NCBI GenBank assembly: GCA_029260555.1
Contig: JAJDCZ010000022.1
Location: forward strand, 124,001 to 188,000
Source of the DNA: Phycisphaerales bacterium
GTDB lineage: Bacteria > Planctomycetota > Phycisphaerae > Phycisphaerales > UBA1924
Direction of reading: 5' to 3'
DNA: 64,000 nucleotides
This document shows, piece after piece, positions 32,735-41,844 of the stretch (the first letter of the stretch is position 1; each line of letters opens with the position of its first letter). The notes beneath the pieces were generated by a model. It saw only the letters and a list, made by a program, of their open reading frames with translations. It did no database searches and was not told the DNA's origin. A program made the translations under genes and the position numbers.

Positions 32735-33553
32735 ATGGCCACCCAGAAAAACAGCCCCCTCCGTCAGCACCACTTCCTGCTCCGCAGGCTTCATTCGCTT
32801 TCGGGAATCGTGCCCATCGGGGTCTTCCTCATCCTGCACCTGACGACCAACGCAACCATCTTGTGGGGCGTGCTCAACTCGCGTGCTGGCTCAGACATGC
32901 TTGCACGAAGGGTCGGGACTTTTCAAGAGGAAGTCTCTTTCATCAACGGCCTGCCCGCCTTGCTCCTCATCGAACTCACCCTCTGGATCTCACTTGGGTT
33001 TCATTCCATCCTCGGCGTCTATTACGCCTTCTCGGGCAGACCCAATGTCCGTGAATACCCATACCCGGATAACTGGCGCTACACACTGCAAAGAGTCAGT
33101 GGCTATGTCGGCATCCTCTTCATCTTTTACCATGTCGCCACATTGCGATGGGGTTGGAGCTTCCTCGTGCCCGGTGGCACACAGTGGTCACACAACTTTG
33201 CTGCATCAACTCTGGCTGCTGCGATGCAAGGCTCAGAGCAAGGCTACACAGTTGCAGGCATTGCTGTTTCACTGTTTTACTTTGTTGGTGTAAGCCTGCT
33301 GGTATACCACTTTGCCAACGGTCTCTGGACCGCTGCCATCACCTGGGGGCTGACCATTTCAGAGCAAGCACAAAAACGCTGGGGCTTTGTGTGTGCGGGT
33401 CTGGGTGCAGGCATGATGCTGCTGGCTTGGGCTTCAATCATCGGCTTTGCCACACTCGATTACGATGCGGCTGCTGAGATCGAAGGGGCAATGCATTCTG
33501 AGACGAACATTCCTGCTGCTGCTCAAAGTCACGCAGACAACACGAATCCATAA
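32735..33553 (+). CDS. sdhC: Succinate dehydrogenase cytochrome b558 subunit
   Basis: 272 residues; strong AGGAGG nine bases before the ATG. Five membrane spans. Haem-ligand candidates are His in LRRLHSLSG, ILHL, YHVATLRWG and YHFANGLW, as in the di-haem B. subtilis-type subunit. Anchors SdhAB and passes electrons to menaquinone. A single large SdhC instead of SdhC plus SdhD, and the order C-A-B, fit the B-type enzyme. Confidence 0.94.
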   Translation: MATQKNSPLRQHHFLLRRLHSLSGIVPIGVFLILHLTTNATILWGVLNSRAGSDMLARRVGTFQEEVSFINGLPALLLIELTLWISLGFHSILGVYYAFSGRPNVREYPYPDNWRYTLQRVSGYVGILFIFYHVATLRWGWSFLVPGGTQWSHNFAASTLAAAMQGSEQGYTVAGIAVSLFYFVGVSLLVYHFANGLWTAAITWGLTISEQAQKRWGFVCAGLGAGMMLLAWASIIGFATLDYDAAAEIEGAMHSETNIPAAAQSHADNTNP

Positions 33554-33592
33554 AGCACACTGGCCCAGCTGGTGTAAGAGAGGCTGATTCTC

Positions 33593-35581
33593 ATGGCAGA
33601 CAAAAGAGTCATCATCGTTGGTGGGGGGCTGGCAGGTCTGGCAGCTGCAATACGCATCGCCGAAGCAGGGCTCGCGGTCGATCTGTTCTCAATGGTCCCC
33701 GTCAAACGCTCGCACTCCGTGTGCGCCCAAGGTGGGATCAATGCCTGCAACGAGGTCGCCCGCCAGCAAGGCTACAGCGAATATCAACACTTTGATGAAA
33801 CCCTCTATGGCGGGGATTACCTCGCAGATCAGGCGCCAGTGCTCGAAATGACCAACTTCGCGCCCAAGGTCATCGACCTGCTCGATCGCATGGGTGTGCC
33901 TTTCAATCGCACTGCAGAAGGTTTTCGAGACCTGCGCCTTTTCGGTGGCTCGCTCTTCAAACGCACGCACTTTTCCGGTGCCACAACCGGACAACAACTG
34001 CTCTACGCTCTGGACGAACAAGTCCGCAAGCTCGCAGTTCAAGGCAAAATCAACAAATACGAGTTCTGGGAGTTCCTCTGGCCCATCTGTACAGAAGACA
34101 CCGATGACAAACGCTGCATTGGTATTACTGCCCAGGACATGCGCACCATGCAGATCCGGTCTTTCCGAGGTGATGCGGTGGTCATGGCAACCGGCGGCTG
34201 CGGGCTGGTGTTCGGTAAAAGCACCAACTCCATCATCTGCACAGGTGGTGCAGCATCACGCTGTTACCAGGCGGGTGCGTGGTATGCCAATCCCGAAATG
34301 ATACAGGTCCACCCAACCGCCATCCCCGGCGCTGACAAGTGCAGGCTGATGAGCGAATCTGCTCGTGGCGAAGGCGGGCGTGTCTGGGTTCCTCGCAAAA
34401 AGGGCGATGCCAGGCAGGCACGCGATATTCCTGAAAACGAACGCTGGTACTTCCTTGAAGAGAAATACCCCGGCTATGGCAACCTCGTGCCTCGCGACAT
34501 CGCAACGCGCGAAATCTTCGACCTCTGTGTCAATCAGGACATGGGCGTTGATGGTCAAAACCAGGTCTATCTTGATCTGACCCACATGGACCCCGGTTAC
34601 CTCACCCGCAAGCTCGGCGGCATCCTCGAAATCTACGAAAAGTTCGTAGGCGTTGATCCCCGCTTTGAACCCATGAAAATCTTCCCCGCGGTTCACTATT
34701 CCATGGGAGGCATGTGGACACAATACACGCCTGGCAGTTATGAACCCTCATCCCCCCATGGCATGCACAACCCCTTTGATACTTCGCCCGTAGATAGCGA
34801 CATCGGCAAAGGCATGGCACTGGGTGCTCCCAACAACATGCAGACCAACATCAAAGGCCTGTACGCCTTTGGCGAGGTGAACTTTGCCTACCACGGTGCC
34901 ACCAGACTCGGTGCAAACGCCTTGCTCAGCTGCATTTTCGATGGTCTCTACAACGGCGTAAGTGTGGCAAACTATGTCAATGACTGTGAACCCAGCAAAA
35001 ACCCCGCAGCCCAGTTCGATCAGAACATCTACGACGCAGCGGTCAAACAGGAGCAGGCCAAGGCCCAGAAACTGTTGAACTCGGTGAGTGATGGTCCCGC
35101 AGATGATGCCACCAATCCCTACAAAATTGGCTATGAGCTTGGCGTTGAAATCACTTCCGCCAGCACCGTCGTCAAGACTGGGAAGGGTCTGTCAGCATGC
35201 CTTGACAAAATCCACGCTCTCAATGATCGATATCAAAATGTTCGACTTGGCGATGCAGCATCGTGGACCAACCAGACGCTGTCATACACACGGGCGATTG
35301 GCGACATGCTCGTGCTGGCTGAGGTGATTGTCAAAGGCGGCATTTTGCGTGAAGAAAGCCGAGGCAGCCACTATCGCCTGGATTTCCCGGACAGAAACGA
35401 CGAAAAGTTCCTCAAGACCACGGTTGTCTCGTATCAGCCCGGTTCAGATGATCCCCATCAGGTGACCTTCCGTGATGTTGATACCCGTTTTGTAAAGCCC
35501 AGGCCTCGGACCTATGGCAAGACCGATACAAAAAACGCCGAATCAACCAAATCAGACCAACCCGAGACCGCCACCGCCTGA
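33593..35581 (+). CDS. sdhA: Succinate dehydrogenase / fumarate reductase flavoprotein subunit
   Basis: 662 residues; GAGAGG upstream of the ATG. FAD-binding VIIVGGGLAGLAAAIRIAEAG, flavinylation His in KRSHSVCAQGGINAC, active-site segments HPTAIPGADKCRLMSESARGEGGRVW and HYSMGGMWT, and the C-terminal flavoprotein domain. Oxidises succinate to fumarate in the TCA cycle. Second gene of sdhCAB, 39 bases after sdhC. Confidence 0.97.
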   Translation: MADKRVIIVGGGLAGLAAAIRIAEAGLAVDLFSMVPVKRSHSVCAQGGINACNEVARQQGYSEYQHFDETLYGGDYLADQAPVLEMTNFAPKVIDLLDRMGVPFNRTAEGFRDLRLFGGSLFKRTHFSGATTGQQLLYALDEQVRKLAVQGKINKYEFWEFLWPICTEDTDDKRCIGITAQDMRTMQIRSFRGDAVVMATGGCGLVFGKSTNSIICTGGAASRCYQAGAWYANPEMIQVHPTAIPGADKCRLMSESARGEGGRVWVPRKKGDARQARDIPENERWYFLEEKYPGYGNLVPRDIATREIFDLCVNQDMGVDGQNQVYLDLTHMDPGYLTRKLGGILEIYEKFVGVDPRFEPMKIFPAVHYSMGGMWTQYTPGSYEPSSPHGMHNPFDTSPVDSDIGKGMALGAPNNMQTNIKGLYAFGEVNFAYHGATRLGANALLSCIFDGLYNGVSVANYVNDCEPSKNPAAQFDQNIYDAAVKQEQAKAQKLLNSVSDGPADDATNPYKIGYELGVEITSASTVVKTGKGLSACLDKIHALNDRYQNVRLGDAASWTNQTLSYTRAIGDMLVLAEVIVKGGILREESRGSHYRLDFPDRNDEKFLKTTVVSYQPGSDDPHQVTFRDVDTRFVKPRPRTYGKTDTKNAESTKSDQPETATA

Positions 35582-35611
35582 TGCAATGGTCCAACACACT
35601 TGGAGAGTCCC

Positions 35612-36439
35612 ATGGCTCACGCCAGCACAATTAAAAACTTCAAAAACACACCCAAGCCTGACCGAACCGTGCAGTTTAGAATCAAACGCTGCGATGGTCC
35701 GGGTCAGCCTAGCAGATACGAATCATTCAATGTGCCGATCGAATCAGGCTCGAATGTCATCAGTTGCCTGCAATACATCGCAGCCAACCCAATCACCGTC
35801 ACGGGCCAAAAAACAACGCCCGTCGTCTGGGATGCAGGCTGTCTTGAAGAAATCTGTGGTGCATGCACCATGGTCATCAATGGCAAAGTTCGCCAGTCAT
35901 GCTCCTGCCTCATTGATGAATACGCTCCCCACGAAGGTGATGTGATCACGCTCGAGCCCATGAGCAAGTTCCCCGTCGTGCGAGATCTCTGGGTCGATCG
36001 CCAGAGGCTGTTTGAAAGTCTGGAAAAAGTCAGTGCATGGGTGCCGATCGATGGCTCGTATGATCTGGGTCCTGGCCCGCAGGAAACGCCTCAACAATCT
36101 GAGATGCGTTATACCCTCAGCACCTGCATGAGCTGTGGCTGCTGTCTGGAAGCCTGTCCGCAATATCAAAAAGAAGATGATGCCTCATCCTGGGACACCT
36201 CCTTTATAGGAGCTGCTCCCCTGAGTCAGGCTCGGCTCTTCAACGAGCATGGCACCGGGCGTCAGCTCAAAGGCGCTCGTCTGGATGCACTCATGGGTCC
36301 TGGTGGCATCAACGACTGTGGCAATGCCCAGAACTGCGTGAAGGTCTGCCCCAAGGAGATCCCACTGACCGAATCCATCGCTGCGGTAGGGCGGGCTGTC
36401 ACCATCCATTCATTTACCAGATTCTTTACAGGCAAATAA
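35612..36439 (+). CDS. sdhB: Succinate dehydrogenase iron-sulfur subunit
   Basis: 275 residues from the ATG at 35612 (GGAG six bases upstream; the frame opens four codons earlier). N-terminal [2Fe-2S] ligands in CLEEICGACTMVINGKV...SC; C-terminal [4Fe-4S] and [3Fe-4S] ligands in CMSCGCCLEACPQY and CGNAQNCVKVCPKEIPL. Transfers electrons from SdhA to SdhC. Last gene of sdhCAB, 30 bases after sdhA. Confidence 0.97.
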   Translation: MAHASTIKNFKNTPKPDRTVQFRIKRCDGPGQPSRYESFNVPIESGSNVISCLQYIAANPITVTGQKTTPVVWDAGCLEEICGACTMVINGKVRQSCSCLIDEYAPHEGDVITLEPMSKFPVVRDLWVDRQRLFESLEKVSAWVPIDGSYDLGPGPQETPQQSEMRYTLSTCMSCGCCLEACPQYQKEDDASSWDTSFIGAAPLSQARLFNEHGTGRQLKGARLDALMGPGGINDCGNAQNCVKVCPKEIPLTESIAAVGRAVTIHSFTRFFTGK

Positions 36440-36473
36440 TCCATCAGTACATGCTGAGGTTCCGGATAACCCC

Positions 36474-36560
36474 GTGACCGTTCTGATCGATTCGTTTTTC
36501 CAAGACCTGACCAGCGAGGGATCAGCACAGCATACTGGCGTGCCGATGGTCAGAGCGTGA
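36474..36560 (+). CDS. Possible 28-codon ORF coupled to the next gene
   Basis: GTG start, product begins VTVLIDSFFQDLTSEGSA and ends VPMVRA. Its TGA overlaps the GTG of the gene at 36557 in the GTGA pattern used by real gene pairs here, and codon use looks coding-like. There is no good Shine-Dalgarno, and the same frame is open further upstream into sdhB, so it may be chance. Confidence 0.25.
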   Translation: MTVLIDSFFQDLTSEGSAQHTGVPMVRA

Positions 36561-38320
36561 ATGCTAAACGAAGTGCTCAATCAGGTGCCAAATCAGGCAG
36601 GTTATCACGGCTCGCCCCAGCTCCGCAAAAGGGCAACGGGTCTGGCAGTGCGGTGGTGGGGTTTGTTCTGGCATCATGTGCCTTGGTTGTGACAGCAACC
36701 TGGCTTGGTGCAGAGTGGATCAGCACCATTATTCTGGGGGTTCCAGCAGGTCTGTGGCTGATCGGAGCAGCACTTGCTGGTCGATCCCTGATGCATGCTT
36801 CAAAGCAGTTTGTTTTCAGAACTGTCACACTAGACAAATCAGTATCTAATCCTGGTACATCCCTTCAAGAACAAGCTCAATGTGGTCCAGATATGATCGT
36901 CACTGAGCAAGACGCTGTTGCAAGTTCACCAGAAGATCATCAGCCAGGTTTATTTGATGCGGTCGAGCAACAGCCTGATCTGGTTCTCAGTGATTCGGGC
37001 GTGCATGAAGAGCTTGGGCAGGGTTCACTCTTGCAAGCGGTGCTCAATGAGCAACAAGCCGAGTCTGCAAAGGCTGGGACAATCCATACTCAAACTGAAT
37101 CTGGCAATTCGGACAAGGCATCTGCGAGTCCTTCACGGGCTGCAATTTTGCATACTGTGGGTCGATGTCTGGATCTGGCTTCCTCAGGCACCGCTCGCAT
37201 CGCAGCACATCAGTCAGACCAACTCAGCAACTCGCATCAGATCCATCAACGCCTGGTTACCTGGCAGGATCATTCCCCGACTATTGAAAGAGCGTTTCGC
37301 ATTGGGCTGGATCTTCCCAAAGTTGATGCAGACCGAATCACCAGCTGCTCGCCAATTGCAAGCCATGTGCAGTGGGTCACTCTTCGTGCCGGGCGAAACG
37401 ATGATGCCGACTGCCGGGCGCATGATCTTGATGCGCTCTTGCGCATGTCTGACGACCATCATCTGAGAATCTGCACACGCGAACATGCAGGCTTTGAATC
37501 AGCCTGGTACGACTGGGCAATCAATCCGCCTTTGTTCTCGCTTGTCAGCCTGTTCCCCGGGCGCATTGATCCGCACCATGCCACGCTGGGGCGTATTGAT
37601 CTTGCCGATTCAGCTCAGCGATCATCGGTCATGCTGCTTCTTGAAGCGGCAGCCTCACTTTCCCGCTCGCGTGACAGACTCTGGCTGGCAGATCGCCTCA
37701 AAGGCAGACTGGTGTGGGATCAGGATTCAGCCCGTGCCCGCGCCATCCTTGAACATCTGGTTCGCTCTGACGCGCTTGATATCGCGATTGATGACCCAGA
37801 ACCTGCACCCCTCTTGCGAATCAAGGCAAGACTCATCAGCGCCTGGCTCGGGAGTCAGCTCTGGCCTGATGAAGATCTGCTGGGACGAGGTATGGAGCTC
37901 TGCGCAAAGATCCTCCGTGATGAGCCGATCACTCAGCTGCGTCACGCGGGCATTCTGCTGGCATTGGGTGAGGATGAAGCTGGAATCAACGCGATGACGG
38001 CCCAGTGTCGACTGCTCAGAGACTCAGGCTGGTCACCAGGCTGTGACACGCTGGGCCTTGTGCAATCAGAGATCGAGCTTGGCCTGGATTCCCCCATGAC
38101 ACTGTCCCGCGTCGCCTGTGGCGTATGCCTGCTGGCAGCTCAAACACCAACCGACTGCCTGCGCTTTGTCCGTGATGACCTTGCTGACGAGATGCGCTTC
38201 GCGCGCTGGCTCACGGGGCGTGATGCTGAGAGGGCGCTTCTGTTCAGGCTCTTTGATGCCTTTGAATGCGATGCAATGTCAGCAACACCCAGGCACACGG
38301 GTATTTCTCACGCAGCCTGA
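36557..38320 (+). CDS. Two-span membrane protein of unknown function
   Basis: 587 residues, GTG start. Basic N-terminus, two close spans (about 32-50 and 55-75), an acidic variable region (about 95-195), and a cytoplasmic C-terminal half (about 210-575) that is mainly helical. Within it, LLLEAAASLSRSRDRLWLADRLKGRLVW, then ARAILEHLVRSDALDI and AGILLALGEDEAGINAMTAQCRLL hint at a TPR-like solenoid. No catalytic motif found and no family recognised. It follows sdhB by 117 bases; a shared transcript is possible. Confidence 0.75.
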   Translation: MNAKRSAQSGAKSGRLSRLAPAPQKGNGSGSAVVGFVLASCALVVTATWLGAEWISTIILGVPAGLWLIGAALAGRSLMHASKQFVFRTVTLDKSVSNPGTSLQEQAQCGPDMIVTEQDAVASSPEDHQPGLFDAVEQQPDLVLSDSGVHEELGQGSLLQAVLNEQQAESAKAGTIHTQTESGNSDKASASPSRAAILHTVGRCLDLASSGTARIAAHQSDQLSNSHQIHQRLVTWQDHSPTIERAFRIGLDLPKVDADRITSCSPIASHVQWVTLRAGRNDDADCRAHDLDALLRMSDDHHLRICTREHAGFESAWYDWAINPPLFSLVSLFPGRIDPHHATLGRIDLADSAQRSSVMLLLEAAASLSRSRDRLWLADRLKGRLVWDQDSARARAILEHLVRSDALDIAIDDPEPAPLLRIKARLISAWLGSQLWPDEDLLGRGMELCAKILRDEPITQLRHAGILLALGEDEAGINAMTAQCRLLRDSGWSPGCDTLGLVQSEIELGLDSPMTLSRVACGVCLLAAQTPTDCLRFVRDDLADEMRFARWLTGRDAERALLFRLFDAFECDAMSATPRHTGISHAA

Positions 38321-38617
38321 TCAAGCCTGAATGTCAATGTGGCTGGGTTGATCAGAGTCCCCAGCAGTGTCTTGAACCTGATCCTGCTTGTGCTCAGAGC
38401 GTTCACGATGTTGCTCTTGATGAGGCTCATGCCCCAGCCCGTCAATGGCTTCTGGCAAATCTACTTCAGATAGTGCGCCGCGAGCAGCATCCTTTGTCTT
38501 ACCAGTTCGTTTTGGTTGCGAGTTTTCCTCTGCCGCCCGGTTTTTGCGCAATGCAACACGCTGGGTGTTGGCCACGCCTGCAACAGACTGAGCGACATTG
38601 CTCCCGATACTGCTCAT
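38321..38617 (-). CDS. Small hydrophilic protein of unknown function
   Basis: 98 residues, starting MSSIGSNVAQSVAGVANTQRV, then very rich in Glu, Gln, Lys, Asp and His. Codon use looks real (few rare codons, third positions mixed as in neighbours) and the stop abuts that of the convergent gene at 38320. No Shine-Dalgarno. I do not recognise it with certainty; the N-terminus recalls small planctomycete proteins of unknown role. Confidence 0.55.
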   Translation of the reverse strand: MSSIGSNVAQSVAGVANTQRVALRKNRAAEENSQPKRTGKTKDAARGALSEVDLPEAIDGLGHEPHQEQHRERSEHKQDQVQDTAGDSDQPSHIDIQA

Positions 38618-38753
38618 GAATAAAATATCGACCCAATTTGGGCACCTGCTTGACGGTTTTGTGCTCTATCTTGTGTTAGTGAGCCCTAAATAGCCTTGCA
38701 GACTACCAGATAGAGAGGGGCTTGATGGCTGGGCGATGTTGAATTGAGTGTTA

Positions 38754-39539
38754 TCAGACACCCAGGGTGTTCACGCCACAGTCTACATAAAGGTTTTCGC
38801 CGGTCACGCCTGCAGCCAGATCTGAAAGCAGATAGATCGCAGTATTGCCAACATCGCTCCCCACGACCGCGCGCCGAAGTGGAGCCCGGGCGATCGAATA
38901 ATCAGCCATGGCATCCGTGCCTCCCACTGCAGATGATGCCAGCGTGCGCAGGTATCCGCCAGAAATGGTGTTGACACGAATATTGTGTTGACCGAGTTCC
39001 GCAGCCAGATATCGCGTGGAACATTCAAGTGCAGCTTTGGCAACCCCCATGACATTGTATCCGGGCACGACTTTTTCTGAGCCCAGATACGACATCGCGA
39101 TGATCGATCCGCCGCCGGTGTTGATCATGATCTCCTTGGCGCGCTGGGCCATCGCCACCAGCGTATAAGCTGAGATATCAATCGCGTTGAGGAACGCCTG
39201 GCGAGGCGTATCAGTAAATCCGTCAATCCGAAGCCACTCGCGTTCAGCAAATGCAATCGAATGCACCAGATAGTGCATGGCATCAAAGGATTCACGATAT
39301 TTGGCAAAGACCGCGTCCATGTCCTCATCGCTGCCTGCATCCAGAGGCACCATCCAGGGATCCTGAATCCCTATTGCCTCAATGGCTTTACGGGTTCGTC
39401 TTTCGTTCTTAGCGCCCGGCAGATGTGTAAAAGCACATCGGCCGCCTTGCTCTGTGATGGATCGAGCAATGTGCCAGGCGTATGAGCGATCATTGGCGAT
39501 ACCAACGACCAACCCGGTTTTCCCTTCAAGCAGTCCCAT
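38754..39539 (-). CDS. fabI: Enoyl-[acyl-carrier-protein] reductase (NADH)
   Basis: 261 residues; AAGGA ten bases upstream of the ATG. Short-chain dehydrogenase fold of FabI type: GLVVGIANDRSYAWHIA at the nucleotide site, HSIAFAEREWL, catalytic Tyr and Lys in GYNVMGVAKAALE (Tyr-x6-Lys), and SGGYLRTLASSAV in the substrate loop. Performs the last reduction of each fatty-acid elongation round. FabI inhibitors such as triclosan act on this family. Confidence 0.95.
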   Translation of the reverse strand: MGLLEGKTGLVVGIANDRSYAWHIARSITEQGGRCAFTHLPGAKNERRTRKAIEAIGIQDPWMVPLDAGSDEDMDAVFAKYRESFDAMHYLVHSIAFAEREWLRIDGFTDTPRQAFLNAIDISAYTLVAMAQRAKEIMINTGGGSIIAMSYLGSEKVVPGYNVMGVAKAALECSTRYLAAELGQHNIRVNTISGGYLRTLASSAVGGTDAMADYSIARAPLRRAVVGSDVGNTAIYLLSDLAAGVTGENLYVDCGVNTLGV

Positions 39540-39620
39540 AGATACGGATTCCTTATTAAATCTTCATGGATCGTAGGTGGTGTATGTTAGCCATTGTACA
39601 CGGATCAGCCCGCTGTGACA

Positions 39621-39626
39621 TATCAT
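39621..39626 (+). promoter_or_regulatory. Candidate -10 box of a leaderless mRNA (nadC-birA)
   Basis: TATCAT ends five bases before the ATG at 39632 and eight before the ATG at 39635. No Shine-Dalgarno. Confidence 0.4.
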
Positions 39627-39631
39627 CACCC

Positions 39632-40588
39632 ATGATGGACCTCAACGCATGCTCCCTGAACGAACTCTACGAGTATTTCTCCTCGCTTGGTCTGATTCGC
39701 AGACTCCTGGAACTGGCCCACGACGAGGATCTGGGATCAGAGGCTCCCTGCGATGTAACCACACGCGTCTGTCAGCTTGATTCAAACACAACACAGGCAG
39801 CAATTGTCACCCGCGAGCCATGTATTGTGGCAGGACTGGCTGTGATGAACGACCTGATCGAGGTTTTTGCACAAGATTGCCAATTTTCGCCTGTGCTTGC
39901 AGATGGTCAACAAGCACAGTCCAATCAAACTCTTGGGCATCTCACAGGTCCCGTGGATCAGATCCTGCGTCTGGAACGCCCCATGCTCAACCTGCTGGGC
40001 CGACTCAGTGGCATCGCCACGCGAACTGGTCGCTTTGTTCAAGCCTCAGCTGTTCATAACCGTGTGTATGACACACGCAAGACCATTCCGGGCTTGCGAC
40101 ACCTTGAAAAATACGCTGTCCGTTGTGGCCAGGGCTCATGCCATCGTCTGGGTCTATATGACGCGGTTCTCATCAAGGACAACCACATCGCGCACTTGTC
40201 ACTTGACGAGATGGGTCAATGGATTGCTGATGCAACTCATCGCGCCTGGCCTTTGCGAGCAAGTCAGGGCTTGCGCTTTGTCGAGGTTGAAGTTGACTCA
40301 ATCGATCAACTCAAAAAACTGCTCACCATTGAGCAGGGGCTTGTCGACTTTGTGCTGCTGGACAACATGACGCTTGAAGAGCTGAGCCAGGCCGTCATCC
40401 TCCGCAACGAACTGACCAGCACCATTTTGCTCGAAGCTTCCGGAAATGTCACTCTCGATACCATTCACTCTATCGCTCAGACCGGTGTTGATCGCATTAG
40501 CGTGGGTTCACTCACACATCAGGCTGTGTGGGTGGATATTGGGCTGGATTTTTCAAAAACCGATCATATTAAAACGCACGATTCGTGA
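39632..40588 (+). CDS. nadC: Nicotinate-nucleotide pyrophosphorylase (carboxylating)
   Basis: 318 residues from the ATG at 39632 (39635 equally possible; the frame opens at 39566). Converts quinolinate and PRPP to nicotinate mononucleotide in NAD synthesis. Signatures: DVTTRV, NLLGRLSGIATRT, DTRKTIPGLRHLEKYAVRCG, HRLGLYDAVLIKDNHI, FVEVEVDSIDQL, FVLLDNM and LEASGNVTLDTI, ending ISVGSLTH. No nadA or nadB nearby. Its TGA overlaps the GTG of birA. Confidence 0.96.
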   Translation: MMDLNACSLNELYEYFSSLGLIRRLLELAHDEDLGSEAPCDVTTRVCQLDSNTTQAAIVTREPCIVAGLAVMNDLIEVFAQDCQFSPVLADGQQAQSNQTLGHLTGPVDQILRLERPMLNLLGRLSGIATRTGRFVQASAVHNRVYDTRKTIPGLRHLEKYAVRCGQGSCHRLGLYDAVLIKDNHIAHLSLDEMGQWIADATHRAWPLRASQGLRFVEVEVDSIDQLKKLLTIEQGLVDFVLLDNMTLEELSQAVILRNELTSTILLEASGNVTLDTIHSIAQTGVDRISVGSLTHQAVWVDIGLDFSKTDHIKTHDS

Positions 40589-41382
40589 ATACGCCAGGCC
40601 CACTGCAATCATGGTCCAATTCCATTGAGCAGGTGCTTCAAAGCAACCCTCAAGGCACCATTAACCGAGCTGTCGCACTCGAATCCGTCAGCTCTACGCA
40701 AGATATTGCTGTAAAGTTGGCAAATGGTCAACCCGGACTCATGGTTCTGGCAGGTTCACAGACTCAGGGCCGAGGCACCCAGGGCAAAACCTGGCACCAA
40801 CAGCCAGCCCTCGCGCTGGCCTGCTCATTTGCACTCGCTTCCACATCTGAAAAGTCGTGGCGCCTCTCGCTGGCTGGCGCATTGGCAATCCGCAGTACTG
40901 CTTCAACGCTTCTGGGTGATGATCAGCTCCTGGGCTTGCGCTGGCCCAACGATATTGTGCTTTGTGAAGATCCCGTGCGCAAACTCGCAGGCGTTCTTGT
41001 TGAACAGTTTGATAGCCTTTACATTCTGGGCATCGGCACCAACATCCTTCAGCAGACTCACGACTGGCCCCGGGAGTTGCAATCCTGCACCGTGTCACTT
41101 GCCCAGCTTGGCTATCAGAACTTACGCATCGCGGTTGCACAAGAGCTGGTTCTCGCACTTAACCGCATGTTGCTTCTGAGCGATACCCAAATCCTGCAGC
41201 AGTTTGCTCTGCATGATGCGATCACAGGCAAAGCTGTCAGCCTCGTCTGGAACAACCACCAATACACAGGCGTTGTGCGCCAGCTTGACCCTTTGGGCAG
41301 CATTGTGCTTGAGCAGGGCGATGGAATGTGCATTGAGATTCCTGCCATGAGCTGTTCGATGGTGCGTGTTCAGGAAAGCTGA
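40585..41382 (+). CDS. birA: Biotin-[acetyl-CoA-carboxylase] ligase
   Basis: 265 residues; GTG start fixed by the GTGA overlap with nadC. Ligase core: SVSSTQDIAVKLA, biotin-binding GRGTQGKTWHQQ (the usual GRGRxGRxW), LRWPNDIVL, RKLAGVLVE and GIGTNIL; small C-terminal SH3-like domain (about 215-260). There is no N-terminal helix-turn-helix, so it is a ligase without repressor function. Attaches biotin to the carboxylase carrier protein, supporting fatty-acid synthesis. Confidence 0.93.
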   Translation: MNTPGPLQSWSNSIEQVLQSNPQGTINRAVALESVSSTQDIAVKLANGQPGLMVLAGSQTQGRGTQGKTWHQQPALALACSFALASTSEKSWRLSLAGALAIRSTASTLLGDDQLLGLRWPNDIVLCEDPVRKLAGVLVEQFDSLYILGIGTNILQQTHDWPRELQSCTVSLAQLGYQNLRIAVAQELVLALNRMLLLSDTQILQQFALHDAITGKAVSLVWNNHQYTGVVRQLDPLGSIVLEQGDGMCIEIPAMSCSMVRVQES

Positions 41383-41795
41383 TCGCGTATTTTTTTCGCC
41401 AGTTCCGAAGCATCGTCGTGGTTGATCTCTTGCGTCTTCCAGATTATGCCCAGTCCCGCCCCCGCCTGCTTGTCTTTGAACCGCGGGATGACATGAAAAT
41501 GCACATGCATGACTTCCTGGTGGGCATCAGCACCATTGTTTTGCAAAATATTGTAAGAACTTGCACCCGTTGCGTGCATCACCGCACGGCTAATGCCAGG
41601 CAGCACCCGACCAATCGCAGCAGCGGATTCACCTGAAAGCTCATCCAGCGTTTTTGCAGCCTCTTTGGGTATCACCAGCGTATGTCCCGTCGCCAAAGGC
41701 CCGATATCCAGAAACGCCAGCACCAGCTCGTCCTCATACACGCGATGGCAGGGGATTTCACCAGCGATGATCTTGGTAAATATGGTGTCGCTCAT
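41370..41795 (-). CDS. HIT-family nucleotide hydrolase/transferase
   Basis: 141 residues. Histidine triad HVHFHVIPR near 99-107, with upstream IFTKIIAGEIPCHRVYED and LVIPKEAAKTLDEL typical of the Hint/YcfF branch. Expected to hydrolyse adenosine phosphoramidate-type bonds; biological substrate unclear. Its 3' end overlaps birA by 13 bases, convergently. Confidence 0.94.
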   Translation of the reverse strand: MSDTIFTKIIAGEIPCHRVYEDELVLAFLDIGPLATGHTLVIPKEAAKTLDELSGESAAAIGRVLPGISRAVMHATGASSYNILQNNGADAHQEVMHVHFHVIPRFKDKQAGAGLGIIWKTQEINHDDASELAKKIRDQLS

Positions 41796-41801
41796 GTACA
41801 G

Positions 41802-41807
41802 ATTGTA
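41802..41807 (-). promoter_or_regulatory. Candidate -10 box of a leaderless mRNA (HIT gene)
   Basis: TACAAT, six bases before the ATG at 41795, no Shine-Dalgarno. Sits back to back with the mutL candidate promoter. Confidence 0.5.
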
Positions 41808-41832
41808 AGCCTTGGAACCCTTGCTGATCGGG

Positions 41833-41838
41833 TATCAT
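41833..41838 (+). promoter_or_regulatory. Candidate -10 box of a leaderless mRNA (mutL)
   Basis: TATCAT ends six bases before the ATG at 41845; TTGGAA at 41812-41817 gives a 15-base spacer. Confidence 0.4.
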
Positions 41839-41844
41839 GTTTCC

